A stretch of 64,000 nt of DNA from Phormidium tanganyikae FI6-MK23 (GCA_019359175.1 JAHHHU010000005.1:175794-239793); one strand, 5' to 3'; positions 1-10,047 are shown, counted from the first letter of the stretch. Numbers and translations: made by a program. Notes: a model not told the origin generated them from the letters alone.

Positions 1-25
1 CTGCTTTGCTATCTTCTCGCTCAAC

Positions 26-388
26 TCAACGCCCTGCTGTCTCTTTCGATTTACGAGTGGGAAGTTTGCGATCGGATTTGCGCTTGAGTCCAATGGCAAC
101 AGCTTCTTTGCCATCGGAGCCAAATTGTCCTTTGACGGCTTCTTTCATTGCGAGAACTGCGTTATGAAAGTCTTGCTCTGCTTTACGGGCGGCTTCTGCG
201 GCTTCGCGGGCGATCACTTGCTGTTCGGTTTCGAGTTGTTGTTTTGCCAGCATTGTCCGATAGGCAAGCTGTAAGCCTTCGGGGGTGGCTTCTGTTCGAT
301 TGGTGTGGTAGCCAACAATGGCGTTTAGTCCATTCATGGAGTCTACATCTTGCTGAATGATTTCGCGGGAGAGGCGTTTTGTCGGCAT
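26..388 (-). CDS. Conserved cyanobacterial hypothetical protein
   Basis: Unnamed 120-residue soluble protein with no signal peptide or membrane segment. It begins with the basic stretch MPTKRLSREIIQQDVDSM, has a central Ala/Glu-rich helix (about residues 45-85) that looks like a coiled coil, and ends in a Lys/Arg-rich tail (KRKSDRKLPTRKSKETAGR). I recall similar short proteins as common in filamentous cyanobacteria, without a known role. The charged tail could bind nucleic acid, but that is inference. It reads away from the NACHT gene and shares no operon with it. Confidence 0.6.
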   Translation of the reverse strand: MPTKRLSREIIQQDVDSMNGLNAIVGYHTNRTEATPEGLQLAYRTMLAKQQLETEQQVIAREAAEAARKAEQDFHNAVLAMKEAVKGQFGSDGKEAVAIGLKRKSDRKLPTRKSKETAGR

Positions 389-605
389 GGAAGGGTGTCC
401 GTTTCGTAAAGATCGTTTTTAGTGTTCCCAGGGATTGGTATTGGTTGAGGTTTTTGCTGCGTTTTGGTTCTTTTTGCCCCCTAAATCCCCCATTCTGGGG
501 AACTTTGAATGGGAGCGACTGTATTGAGTGGGAATGAATATTTTGGGTGACGAAGAGATCGAAGTTTTTCAGTAGATTCCGCAGGCGAATCGAATGTGAC
601 AGGAA

Positions 606-750
606 GCGAATTCGATGAGCGTAAAGGAATTATGTATATTCCGCAGGGGAAATCGAATGCGACTGAGGGAAAATCAAATGCGACGGAGAGCGAATTCGAT
701 GGACGCAAAGGAATTATGTATATTCCGCAGGGGAAATCGAATATGACTGA
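606..750. repeat. Two tandem copies of a 61-bp unit, period 84 bp
   Basis: The unit starting GCGAATTCGATG at 606 recurs at 690 with few differences. Both copies hold GGAATTATGTATATTCCGCA and end in GACTGA. A shorter third piece (ATTCCGCAGGCGAATCGAATG) lies just upstream near 577. The tract sits in the 485-bp gap between the hypothetical protein and the NACHT gene. Short ORFs across it look like products of the repeat, not genes. Its role is unknown. Confidence 0.7.
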
Positions 751-873
751 AGAGATATTCGATTCGCACATCTTTCTTTTGGTTTCGAGCAAAAGAAATG
801 CTCAAGAATTCCGATGTTTCAAGGTTTGGATGTGTAGGATAAGGGACAAGTCCTTTCTCCCGTTGCTCGATCG

Positions 874-2844
874 ATGTCTTCTCAATTTCAACCCTACCTT
901 GAGTCGATTCGCGCCGCTTATGCAAAGTGGTGGGAGCGTTATACCTTTACGGATGCCACAGGAAAGCAACGGCAGGCGAAGGAAGAATCGCCGTTTTTTG
1001 ACTTTGGCTTGATGGTGCAGACGGTCAAACGGGAGGAGCGAGAGCGAGAAGAGAAAATCGAGCGATTCTCGGTGCTGGAAGGGCTTCGTAAGTATGCAGA
1101 TCAGCAGGTTTTGTTAGTGGGGCGACCGGGTTCGGGAAAGTCTACGGCGTTGGCGCGATTGATGCTAGAAGAGGCGACGAATCCGCAGGCAAGAATTCCG
1201 GTGCTGGTGGAATTGCGCTATTGGCAAGGGTCGATCGATAAATTAATCCACGATTCGTTCACTCGGCATGATCTACCTGTTGAACAAGTTGCAGAGGCGT
1301 TGAAGCGATCTCTGATTCTCTTCGATGGAGTGAATGAGTTGCCATCGGAGGAAGCTCGATCGCAGCTTTCAGCTTTTCGCCGCAATCATCCGAAACTGCC
1401 GATGATCTTCACGACGCGAGATTTGAGTCTTGGTGGAGATTTGGGAATTGAGAAGAGATTGGAAATGCAGCCGCTGACGGAAGCGCAGATGCGGGAGTTT
1501 GTTCGATCGTATTTGTCGGCAGAGCAAGCAGAGAAAATGCTGCGGCAGTTGAACGATCGATTGCGGGAGTTTGGGCAAACGCCGTTGCTGCTATGGATGC
1601 TGTGTGGATTATTTGAGCAGACGGAGACGATTCCTGAGAATTTGGGGTTGGTGTTTCGGGAGTTTACGCAGGGGTATGAGCGGTATCTGAAAGAAGATGT
1701 GCGGATTGAGAGCGATCGAGCTTGGTGGAAGCCTGTGCTTCAGCAGTTGGCTTGGGTGATGATGCAGGGGGAAAAGCCGACGGAGTTTCGGGTGGCAATT
1801 CGGGAAGAAGAGGCGGTTAGAGCGATCGCGCAATTTCTAGATGGCAAAGTACCGTATGCAGAAGATTTTGCGCGGAAGTGTTTGCGGGATTTGCAGAAGC
1901 ATCATTTGATTCAGGTGAGGACGAACAGCGAGGAGCTAGAGTTTCGACATCAACTGATCCAGGAATATTATGTGGCAGAGTGTCTGCTAGGGCAGTTGCC
2001 AACGTTGAGCGATGACGAGATTAAGCAAAACTATCTCAACTATCTGAACAAGACGGAGCCTTTGGCGTTGATGTTGGCGCTGGTGGAAGACAAGGCGTTG
2101 GCGATTCGGGTAGTGAGATTGGCGTTAGAGGTCGATTGGGTTTTGGGTGCGAGACTGGCAGGAGAGGTAAAGCTAGCGTTTCAGAAGGAGACAGTTGGGT
2201 TTATAGATGCTTTGGAAGTACCGAATTGGCTAAGGGTTCAGCTTTTGGGGGAAACGCGATCGGAGAATGCGATTGCTAGATTGCTCAAACTGCTGGAAGA
2301 TTCTGACTCTGATGTGCGTTGGAGAGCAGCAGAGGCGTTAGGCAAGATAGGGAGTGAAGCAGCGATTCCTGGATTGCTCAAACTGCTGGAAGATTCTGAC
2401 TCTGATGTGCGTGGGAGCGCAGCAGAGGCGTTAGGCGAGATAGGGAGTGAAGCAGCGATTCCTGGATTGCTCAAACTGCCGGAGGATTCTGACTCTTTTC
2501 TGCGTAGGAGATTTGTGCGTAGGATAGCACCAGAGGCGTTAGGCAACATTGCGAAGAAACACACAGAGACGATCGCTCAATACCTTCCCCACCTCCAAAC
2601 CTTAATCTCACCCTATTCGGGTGAAAAAGCCTTCGATGTCATCCTCGCCATCCAAGAGAACTGCAAATACTACAACTACGAAATCTTTCAAGCCCATCTA
2701 GAAGCACAGAAACTCGATCGACAAACCCACCCAAACAGCGATCGCTCCCCCACAATCAACAACTTCCCCAACGCCACCGAAGTCAAAATCTTCGAGAACA
2801 TCGATCGATATTACGAAACCCCAACTAAAGATCCGCCATCATAA
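874..2844 (+). CDS. NACHT-type STAND NTPase with C-terminal HEAT repeats
   Basis: Predicted signal-transducing P-loop ATPase of 656 residues. Walker A GRPGSGKST is at 83-91 and Walker B LILFDGVNEL at 147-156, followed by a helical NACHT-associated region. From residue 470 come near-identical 31-residue HEAT/PBS-lyase repeats (LLEDSDSDVR...AAEALG). The tail has an NFPNATEVKIFE motif near 628-640 that recurs in the protein at 3492. Bacterial NACHT proteins are often antiphage sensors whose repeats bind the trigger. No N-terminal effector domain is obvious; the first 60 residues may serve that role or recruit a partner. The toxin-antitoxin pair and partner gene downstream fit a defence island. 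Function is inferred from architecture. Confidence 0.85.
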   Translation: MSSQFQPYLESIRAAYAKWWERYTFTDATGKQRQAKEESPFFDFGLMVQTVKREEREREEKIERFSVLEGLRKYADQQVLLVGRPGSGKSTALARLMLEEATNPQARIPVLVELRYWQGSIDKLIHDSFTRHDLPVEQVAEALKRSLILFDGVNELPSEEARSQLSAFRRNHPKLPMIFTTRDLSLGGDLGIEKRLEMQPLTEAQMREFVRSYLSAEQAEKMLRQLNDRLREFGQTPLLLWMLCGLFEQTETIPENLGLVFREFTQGYERYLKEDVRIESDRAWWKPVLQQLAWVMMQGEKPTEFRVAIREEEAVRAIAQFLDGKVPYAEDFARKCLRDLQKHHLIQVRTNSEELEFRHQLIQEYYVAECLLGQLPTLSDDEIKQNYLNYLNKTEPLALMLALVEDKALAIRVVRLALEVDWVLGARLAGEVKLAFQKETVGFIDALEVPNWLRVQLLGETRSENAIARLLKLLEDSDSDVRWRAAEALGKIGSEAAIPGLLKLLEDSDSDVRGSAAEALGEIGSEAAIPGLLKLPEDSDSFLRRRFVRRIAPEALGNIAKKHTETIAQYLPHLQTLISPYSGEKAFDVILAIQENCKYYNYEIFQAHLEAQKLDRQTHPNSDRSPTINNFPNATEVKIFENIDRYYETPTKDPPS

Positions 2845-2885
2845 AAGCACATCCTCTAACTCAGAAACCTCAAAGAGACTGAACC

Positions 2886-3128
2886 ATGAAAGCGATCGAA
2901 ACAACCGCAACGCTCACAGAAGATGGACAACTGACTCTAGACGAACCTTTGACCCTTGCTCATAACAGTCGAGTTCGCGTCATCGTCCTCATCTCCGAAC
3001 CCGAAGAAGACCTCGAAGACACACCGCTTGAAGAAATTCGAGCAGGACTTTATCAAGGCTGGCAAGATGTCCTAGCCGGACGAACTAAACCTGTCTCTCA
3101 GCTTTGGGAGAACATGGATGTCGATTGA
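2886..3128 (+). CDS. Type II antitoxin of a RelE/ParE-type pair
   Basis: Acidic 80-residue protein. The N-terminus (TATLTEDGQLTLDEPLTL) looks like the short beta-strand DNA-binding part of cyanobacterial antitoxins. The C-terminus ends WQDVLAGRTKPVSQLWENM, a tail typical of these antitoxins that also ends the broken UPF0175 antitoxin at 3900-4202. It overlaps the toxin gene (toxin ATG at 3118, antitoxin stop at 3128), the usual coupled arrangement. Expected to neutralise the toxin and autoregulate the operon. No nuclease or membrane features. Family by resemblance only. Confidence 0.7.
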   Translation: MKAIETTATLTEDGQLTLDEPLTLAHNSRVRVIVLISEPEEDLEDTPLEEIRAGLYQGWQDVLAGRTKPVSQLWENMDVD

Positions 3129-3495
3129 TCCACCCATTCAGGTTAGGACTAGCGATCGCTTTGAAAGAGAAATTCGGCAACTCGCAAAACGCTATCGCCG
3201 CATCCGAATCGATATTCAACCCATCATCGATCAATTAGAATCCGGTGAACTGCTAGGAGATCAAATTCCCGGCATGAACTACACCCTCTTTAAAGTCAGA
3301 GTCAAAAATAGCGATGTCCAAAAAGGCAAAAGCGGCGGTTATCGCATCATCTACTACCTCAAAACAGAAGCACAAATTCTGCTCGTGACTCTCTATTCCA
3401 AATCAGACAAACCCGACATTACTGCCGACGAAGTCCGAGAAATTATCACCCGCGCTGAGACTCAATTCAACATCTCACAAGAAATTTCAGAATGA
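3118..3495 (+). CDS. RelE/ParE-superfamily toxin
   Basis: A 125-residue protein with the RelE/ParE layout: basic helix FEREIRQLAKRYRRI near 13-28, then strands holding KVRVKNSDVQKGKSGGYRIIYY near 57-80, and LLVTLYSKSDKPDI near 90-103. Relatives cleave mRNA at the ribosome or poison gyrase; sequence alone does not decide which. It overlaps the antitoxin by 11 bp and the next gene by 4 bp, so antitoxin, toxin and the 3492 gene probably form one transcript. Confidence 0.75.
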   Translation: MSIDPPIQVRTSDRFEREIRQLAKRYRRIRIDIQPIIDQLESGELLGDQIPGMNYTLFKVRVKNSDVQKGKSGGYRIIYYLKTEAQILLVTLYSKSDKPDITADEVREIITRAETQFNISQEISE

Positions 3496-3896
3496 GCAAT
3501 CTATCTAAATACAACTTCCCCAACGCTCAAAAAGTTCAAATCTTCGAGCAAGTGGATACCTACATCGAAAACAACCACTCTACAGACCCCGAAATCAAAA
3601 CCGCGATCGCTGATCTTCAACTTCTGCTCACGCAACTTCAAACGCAGCATCCTCAAGTCACCACAGAATCCCAAGCCCTCACCGTCCTCAACGCCGAATT
3701 TACCGAAATCCAACGCTCCACCACTCATCCCCTTGTCACCCTCCGCAAACAGCTACTAAATCCAGAGCGTCATTTTCAAGCCATCAAAGCCACGTTCGCA
3801 GAAATTGTCAAACATTACCTCGAAGAAAGTGTCTGGTCAAAAGCAGCCATCACCTATCTCGATAAAATGAGTGAAGCCCCCGACGAAGGAGCCTAA
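3492..3896 (+). CDS. NACHT-tail-like partner protein
   Basis: A 134-residue soluble protein, all-helical by composition. Its N-terminus YNFPNAQKVQIFEQVDTY closely matches the NACHT C-terminus (NFPNATEVKIFENIDRY), followed by acidic and Gln-rich helices and LNPERHFQAIKATFAE. I recall this motif from cyanobacterial proteins linked to NACHT and pentapeptide-repeat genes, without a known function. The 4-bp ATGA overlap with the toxin gene implies translational coupling. The shared motif suggests both proteins bind the same partner or each other; that is inference. Confidence 0.65.
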   Translation: MSNLSKYNFPNAQKVQIFEQVDTYIENNHSTDPEIKTAIADLQLLLTQLQTQHPQVTTESQALTVLNAEFTEIQRSTTHPLVTLRKQLLNPERHFQAIKATFAEIVKHYLEESVWSKAAITYLDKMSEAPDEGA

Positions 3897-3899
3897 ATC

Positions 3900-4202
3900 A
3901 TGCAAATCACGATCGACCTTCCCGATAATCTATCCCTGACAGAAGCAGATCTACGCCAAGAAGTCGCGATCGCGCTTTTCCAACAAAAAATCTTACTCAT
4001 TGAGCAAGCTGCCTAAGTCATCGCGATGGATGTCGATGATTTTTATCAACTGCTTGTCGATCGAGGAATCCTAACGCTTCTAAACGATCCAGACGATGAC
4101 CCAAACGAACTGATCCTTGCCCATTTGCGAATCTCTTTGCAGGACATCAAAGAAGGCAGAGTAAAGCCCACTTCTGAACTGTGGGATGGAATTGATGCCT
4201 GA
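3900..4202 (+). pseudogene. UPF0175-type antitoxin interrupted by an in-frame stop
   Basis: The first part (ATG 3900) reads MQITIDLPDNLSLTEADLRQ and ends IEQAA at a TAA codon at 4014-4016. In the same frame the family sequence continues: VIAMDVDDFYQLLVDRGI, then a tail KEGRVKPTSELWDGIDA that matches the antitoxin at 2886. UPF0175 proteins are normally about 80-100 residues with no break here, so one nonsense codon splits an otherwise whole antitoxin. Re-initiation at the ATG at 4026 is possible. No toxin gene follows. Confidence 0.65.
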
Positions 4203-4282
4203 GTCACTCGAACAGTAATCGCTCTCCCAATCTCATCTACTTCCCCGAAATCAAAATCTTTGGACAAGAGACACCTACTTCA
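4202..4282 (+). pseudogene. Relic of a second NACHT C-terminal tail
   Basis: Reads SNRSPNLIYFPEIKIFGQ followed by ETPTS. The intact NACHT protein ends SDRSP, NNFPNATEVKIFENIDRYY, then ETPTK, so the order of landmarks (RSP, FP, KIF, ETPT) is the same with a short internal loss. There is no start codon or domain. It looks like the remains of a duplicated NACHT 3' end left just upstream of glyS. Confidence 0.5.
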
Positions 4283-4337
4283 ATCTTCCGGTCTCGCGGT
4301 AAACTGATAAGACTGATTTTCGCGATCGCCTTTCGTT

Positions 4338-6479
4338 ATGCCATCATTTTTACTCGAAGTTGGAACCGAAGAACTGCCCGCAAGCTTTGTCGATGAGGCA
4401 TTGTCGCAATGGCGATCGCGAATTCCCAAACAGCTTATTGAGCTAAATTTGGCATCAGATTCAATTCAGTTTTATGGCACACCGAGACGATTAGCGATCG
4501 TCATTCAAGGCTTGCCCGCACAGCAACCAGATCAAAATGAAGAGGTGAAAGGCCCGCCCGCGCAAGCCGCTTTCAAAGATGGCAAACCCACCAAAGCAGC
4601 AGAGGGATTTGCTCAGAAACAAGGAGTCTCGATCGACTCGTTTGAAATTCGTCCAACTGAGAAAGGCGAATTTGTTTTCGTGAAAAAAACGATCAAAGGT
4701 CGAGCCATTTCAGAAATTCTCACCGAACTGATTCCACAATGGATCACGCAATTGGAAGGAAAACGCTTTATGCGTTGGGGCGATGGTGATCTGCGGTTTT
4801 CTCGTCCGATTCGCTGGTTTGTAACACTGCTCGATGATGTGATTTTACCGATCGAGATGACCAGCAATTCGATCAATTACAAGAGCGATCGGATTTCCTG
4901 GGGTCATCGCGTTCTACATCCCGATTCGATTTCGATTTCCAATCCAGAATCTTATGTATCAGCGTTAAAGTCTGCATTTGTCGAAGTGAATCCAGACGAT
5001 CGCCAAACGATGATCAAGCAGCAGGCTGAAGATGCTGCAAAACAGATTAATGGTGTTGCAATCATTGATCCAAGTCTATTGCGTGAAGTCACCAATTTAG
5101 TTGAGTATCCTTCTGCGGTTGTTGGTAAATTCGATGCAGACTTCTTAGAGCTTCCCGCAGAAGTCATCACAACTGAAATGGAAAGCCATCAGCGCTATTT
5201 CCCAGTTCGTAACTCAAACAGTTCTGAACTTTTGCCCTACTTCATCACTACATCAAACGGCGATCCAAAAAAAGCAGAAATTATTGCTTCAGGAAACGAG
5301 CGAGTGATCCGAGCGCGATTGTCAGATGGAAAGTTCTTCTTCGATGCCGATCGTAAAATTCCCTTAGAAGCCTACTTACCCAAACTCGAAACAGTTACAT
5401 TCCAAGCAGACCTTGGATCAGTACGATCGAAAGTCGATCGAATCATTGAGATCGCGGCTCAACTCTGCACCCAGTTGAATATCAACGATCGTGCCTCAGT
5501 TGAACAAGCTGCACTCTTGTGCAAGGCTGATCTCGTGACTCAAATGGTCGGTGAATTTCCAGAGCTTCAGGGCGTGATGGGACAGAAATATGCGATCGCT
5601 TGTGGTGAATCTGAAACCGTTGCCACTGCAATTTATGAACATTACTTGCCGCGTGGTGCAGGCGATGATTTGCCGCAAACTGTAGCAGGTCAAATTGTTG
5701 GAATTAGCGATCGCTTAGATACGCTAGTGAGTATTTTCGGATTGGGACTGATTCCAACTGGATCATCTGATCCGTTTGCATTGCGACGAGCGGCAACCGC
5801 GATCGTAAACATTACTTGGGCAGCAAGTCTAAATATTGATCTCAATCAGCTTCTAGAACAGGTTGTTTCTAGCTTTAGTACAAACTATGCTCAAGTTCAA
5901 AAGCTCTCAGCACCCGATCTGCTCAAACAACTAAAAGACTTCTTCTTACAGCGCGTTGAAACATTGTTGAAAGATGAGAAATCGATCGATTACGATCTCG
6001 TGAATGCAGTCTTAGGCGAGAACGACCCAGACTATACAGCGCGCGCTTTGCAAAATTTATTAGATGTTCGCGATCGAGCCGAATTTCTACAAACAATTCG
6101 CACTGATCAACGCCTCGCTGCTGTCTATGAAACTGTCAATCGTGCATCTCGTCTAGCCGTTCAAGGAACATTAGACAAACAGCAGCTTGATCCCGTTCCA
6201 GTGATTCGCCCCGAATTGTTTGAAAAGAACTCAGAGAAAGCTTTCTTCGCGGCACTTCAGCAGTTAAATCAAACGATGCAAGGTCAAGCGAACTATACAA
6301 AACTCGTCGAAGCTTTAAGCCAGATTGTGCCGACAGTGAGTGCGTTCTTTGACGGTGAGGACAGTGTGTTAGTGATGGATTCCAATCTCGACATTAAGCA
6401 AAATCGACTCAACCTGTTAGGTGTGCTGCGAAATCATGCAAGAGTCTTAGCGGACTTTGGAGCGATCGTCAAGAGTTAG
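4338..6479 (+). CDS. glyS: Glycyl-tRNA synthetase beta subunit
   Basis: Beta chain of the alpha2beta2 glycyl-tRNA synthetase, which charges tRNA-Gly in the cytoplasm. Its 713 residues match family length. Family signatures: N-terminal [15 protein letters not shown] (4-18), [11 protein letters not shown] in the middle, and C-terminal [11 protein letters not shown] followed by NRLNLL, part of the tRNA-binding region. The ATG at 4338 starts the conserved N-terminus directly. The alpha subunit gene glyQ is not in the window. The 3' end overlaps a convergent small gene by 33 bp. Confidence 0.97.
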   Translation: MPSFLLEVGTEELPASFVDEALSQWRSRIPKQLIELNLASDSIQFYGTPRRLAIVIQGLPAQQPDQNEEVKGPPAQAAFKDGKPTKAAEGFAQKQGVSIDSFEIRPTEKGEFVFVKKTIKGRAISEILTELIPQWITQLEGKRFMRWGDGDLRFSRPIRWFVTLLDDVILPIEMTSNSINYKSDRISWGHRVLHPDSISISNPESYVSALKSAFVEVNPDDRQTMIKQQAEDAAKQINGVAIIDPSLLREVTNLVEYPSAVVGKFDADFLELPAEVITTEMESHQRYFPVRNSNSSELLPYFITTSNGDPKKAEIIASGNERVIRARLSDGKFFFDADRKIPLEAYLPKLETVTFQADLGSVRSKVDRIIEIAAQLCTQLNINDRASVEQAALLCKADLVTQMVGEFPELQGVMGQKYAIACGESETVATAIYEHYLPRGAGDDLPQTVAGQIVGISDRLDTLVSIFGLGLIPTGSSDPFALRRAATAIVNITWAASLNIDLNQLLEQVVSSFSTNYAQVQKLSAPDLLKQLKDFFLQRVETLLKDEKSIDYDLVNAVLGENDPDYTARALQNLLDVRDRAEFLQTIRTDQRLAAVYETVNRASRLAVQGTLDKQQLDPVPVIRPELFEKNSEKAFFAALQQLNQTMQGQANYTKLVEALSQIVPTVSAFFDGEDSVLVMDSNLDIKQNRLNLLGVLRNHARVLADFGAIVKS

Positions 6480-6635
6480 AGGCTCAGACTGATTGCTTTG
6501 TTGTTGAGCCAATTTAGGATGTCGCTTCTGAAGTTCAATGTAGTAGTTCACTAACGCTTGAGGATCATGTCCATGCTCTTCAGAAATAGTGTGTCGAATC
6601 CTGCGGATTTCGCTGATGGCTTCATCGTTCTTCAT
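6447..6635 (-). CDS. Small conserved hypothetical protein (antitoxin-like)
   Basis: About 62 residues with the conserved core [20 protein letters not shown], then [21 protein letters not shown] chose the ATG at 6635, which has GGAG eight bases upstream; a TTG at 6647 would add four residues. Short proteins with this RRIRH...HGHDP core are frequent in cyanobacteria and often sit beside toxin-like genes; none intact is adjacent. It overlaps the end of glyS on the other strand. Function unknown. Confidence 0.6.
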   Translation of the reverse strand: MKNDEAISEIRRIRHTISEEHGHDPQALVNYYIELQKRHPKLAQQQSNQSEPLTLDDRSKVR

Positions 6636-6780
6636 TCTGCGCTCCAATCAACTCTAAAGGTGTCGCCAGTACGCACGTACAGCCCAAGCATAACGTTCAC
6701 TCGCCGAACTCTTGCCGAGAGAAGAGTCCTTTGCTGTACCAAAAATTAAAAGCGGCTCAATCCCAGAAGCAGAACGCAGA

Positions 6781-6840
6781 ATGACAGAAATTCGATTTCA
6801 AGCCGATGCTGGTCTCAGACAAGCGATCGTAACTGCTATC
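6781..6840 (+). pseudogene. N-terminal fragment of a DUF5615/PIN-like toxin family protein
   Basis: Twenty codons starting at ATG 6781 read MTEIRFQADAGLRQAIVTAI, resembling the start of small PIN-like (DUF5615) proteins of cyanobacteria. The frame then runs into the antisense of the RND gene, so only a stub remains. Its position next to the small gene at 6447-6635 suggests a former toxin-antitoxin locus lost by deletion. This rests on a short match. Confidence 0.35.
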
Positions 6841-9193
6841 TTCGCATCGCTGGATCAATGGTTCGTTCTGGTTGTTCCTCGTCTTCGGCTTGACGCTCGA
6901 CTGCTCGACGAAAGACAGTTCGAGAAAGCCGATCCTGGAAGCTATCAATATAGGTAAAAATCACAGGTACAACAACGAGAGTAAGCAAGGTTGAAGTTGC
7001 GAGTCCGCCGATAACCGCGATCGCCATTGGGCTACGAAGCTCAGATCCCGCACCCACTCCTAAAGCGATCGGGGTCATTCCGGCAATCATTGCGATCGTG
7101 GTCATCAAGATCGGACGCAAACGAGCCACACCCGAATCTAGTACTGCTCGGTAGGTCGATTTGCCCTCTTTCTGATTCAACAGCGCATAGTCAACTAATA
7201 GGATTGAGTTTTTCGACACTAGACCTATGAGCAACACGATCCCAATCAAAGCATACAAGCCCAGTTCTTTGTGAGTGACGAGCAATGCGAAAAATGCGCC
7301 ACCCAATGAGAAAGGCAATGCCACCATGATCGTTAACGGATGTAGAAAATCACCGAATAGCAGAACGAGAACCACATAGATAAACACGACTGCGGCTCCC
7401 AATGCGGCTCCCACATTTCCAAAAAGTTGGCCCATGATTTTGGCGCTTCCGATTCGTTCTTGAGTTACGCCTGCGGGTAAATTTTTCAAAGCAGGTAAAG
7501 CATGCACTTGCTGCAATGCCTCACCAAGTGCAATTCCGCGTAGGTTGGCATCGACGGAAATTTGCCGAGAGCGATTGTACCGTCGAATTTGAGAAGGGCC
7601 ATTGCCCAACTGAATATCGGCAACGGTTTGCAGTGCAACTAAGCTTCCATTCTGATTAGCAACCTGTAAGTTCCGAATCGTATCAATATCAGTGCGGAAC
7701 TGTGGTGCGAGTTGAACGCGGATGGGAATTTGTCGATCGGGTAAATCAAATTTAGCCAAATTCGCATCGCTATCGCCCAATGTCGCAACATAAGCCGTTC
7801 GAGCAATGTTCTGAACTGAAACATTCTGATCGCCTGCCCGCGCGGGATCAGGACGAATCAGCACTTCTGGCTTTAGTAGACTTGCATTCGACGAAACCTC
7901 TACTAAACCTGGAACCTGGTGCATTTGTTGTTCTAAAGCGTTGGCGACTTGAGTTAAAGCTTGTGCATCTTCGCTTTTTAGAGCAACTGACAATTCTTTT
8001 GCCCCCCCAAAGCCTCGACCCGAAAAGCTAAGTCGCACTCCTGGAACTTGAGCGAACAAAGGACGCACTTGATTCTCAAACTCAAGCTGTGAGATCTTTC
8101 GTTCTCCTTTTGGTTTGAGCAGAACATAGAGCGTTGCAGTATTCACCGCTTGATCTGTCTGAACTGCGCTGACATTTGGGTTCTGTAGAAGTTGTGTCGT
8201 CAGTTGTTGGGCTGCTCGATCGGTATCATCCAAAGTCGCTCCCGGTGGCAATTCCAGCGCAACGACTGAAAGCCCTTGATCGGCTGTGCCAAACAATCCA
8301 ATCGGCAAACTCGGAACCAGGGCAAAGCTTCCCACTAAGAACAACAGCGAAGCTCCTAACGTTAACATCCGGTTGCGTAATGCCCACTTCAGTAAAGGCT
8401 CATAAGCTTCCGCTAAACGATCGCGTCTTTGTCTTTCAGGTTGAGTCGTTGTTCCACCTCTTGCTTCATGGGTTGGCGTAAATGGAGCTGCAATGGACGG
8501 AAGCGAGTCGGATTGCCTCTTCCCATTGCGTTTAGCTTTTCTCTCTCCATGTCCTTTTAATAGATAAGCTGCCATCAATGGCGTGACCATTCGTGCAACT
8601 AATAGTGAGAACAAAACTGATGCAGCAACGGAAAGACCAAACGGGCGAAAATACTGTCCGGTTACACCTGTCATGAACGCCACAGGGCCGAAGACAGCCA
8701 CGATCGACATTGTAGTTGCAACAACTGCTAATCCAATCTCTGCCGAAGCATCCAGCGAAGCTCGAAACGGAGATTTCCCCATTTGCATATGTCGCTCAAT
8801 GTTCTCAATTTCTACGATCGCATCATCCACCAGAATCCCAACCACCAACGCTAATGCTAACAACGTCATATTGTTGAGCGTGTAGCCCAATGCTTTGAGA
8901 ATGGCGAAAGTTGGAATTAAAGAGAGCGGCAGGGCAACAGCGGTAATGAAGGTTGCGCGTCTGTCTCGTAAGAATAGCCAAATTGTTGCAACTGCAAGGA
9001 CTGCGCCTAAAACAACAGACTCGATCGAAGCTGAATAAGATTCCCGAATATAGTTCGCGCGAACATTGTTGATCAACTGTAAGCGAATGTCAGGCGGTAG
9101 TGTTTTTTGTAAATCATCTACTGCTTTGCGAACTCCTTCTTCAACCGCAACTAAAACGCTTCCATTACTGCGTAAAACTGAGAATGCAACCAC
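6836..9193 (-). pseudogene. RND efflux permease, C-terminal three quarters (split by amber codon)
   Basis: This is residues 282-1066 of an AcrB/HAE1-type inner-membrane proton antiporter. It continues in the same frame as the piece at 9197-10036 after a TAG and one CCT codon. The transmembrane proton-relay pair is present: GILVDDAIVEIENIERHM (about residue 404 of the full protein), and late helices such as LIGIVLLIGLVSKNSILLVD. Together the halves give about 1066 residues, the normal family length. A GTG at 9193 could start a separate product, but a lone C-terminal part would lack the first helix and part of the porter domain. The adaptor gene lies upstream in the same operon. Either pseudogenised, read through, or a sequencing error. 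Confidence 0.9.
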
Positions 9194-9196
9194 AGG

Positions 9197-10036
9197 CTAA
9201 TTGTTCAATCGTGCCAGTCGTCTAGGTTCTGCGGTTCCATCAGTCACAGATCCCAAGCTCGACAAAGGCACAAATCCGCCTTTTGGTAAAGTGATTTCAT
9301 AGTTCTGCAAGGCTTGAACACTCGGCGCACTTCCGACCGTCCGAATCGTTTGCTCACTGCCGCCTAGATTGCTCCGCCCACCAGGAAGATTAATGTTAAA
9401 AGCGCGAATCTGATCATTGACTTGGTTAACGGTTAATCCATCTGCTTGTAGTCGAGTTGGATCGAGATCAACGCGAATTTCTTGATCAACTCCGCCAATC
9501 CGATTGACTTGTGAAACGCCTTGAACCACTAACAATGCCCGACTAATTGTTTGATCGACTAAGTTGCTCAGTTCAGCCGTCGATCGATTTTGCGATGCCA
9601 CCGCATAAGTGACAACCGGGCCGCCCGTCGCCACATCTAAGCGCTGAACAATCGGTTCATTGATATCTTGCGGTAAATCCTGACGAATCTGAGAAATGGC
9701 GTTTCGCACATCGTTGGTTGCTCGATCGCTATTCGTTCCTAACACAAAGTTAATCTGAGTCAGCGAGGAACCATCGGTAATAGTCGAAGTAATCTCATCA
9801 ATGTTACCCAGTCCCGCAACCGCATCCTCAACTCGCTTTGTCACCTGCGATTCGAGTTCACTTGGATCGGCTCCAGGTTGTATGACCGTAACATTGACTG
9901 AAGGAATATCAATATTCGGATTTTCATCAATGCCCAGAAAGGGAAACGCGACCAGTCCTGCTAAGGTCAGAACCAGAAATAGAACAATTGTCGGAATCGG
10001 GGAACGAATTGACCAAGCAGAAATATTAAATGACAT
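9197..10036 (-). pseudogene. RND efflux permease, N-terminal quarter ending at an internal TAG
   Basis: Starts MSFNISAWSIRSPIPTIVLF, the usual first transmembrane helix of AcrB/MexB-type pumps, and runs through the first porter subdomains (VNVTVIQPGADPSELESQV). It ends LARLNN followed by TAG at 9197-9199. In-frame sequence after the stop continues PVVAFSVLRSNGSV, the standard family continuation, so TAG probably replaced a sense codon such as CAG. Ten bases separate its start from the adaptor gene. On its own this piece could not form a pump. Confidence 0.9.
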
Positions 10037-10047
10037 ACCACTAACAA

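Noticed and set aside
596..1012. Open frames over the tandem repeat upstream of the NACHT gene
   Set aside because: They mirror the repeat on both strands, have no start signals and no family pattern.
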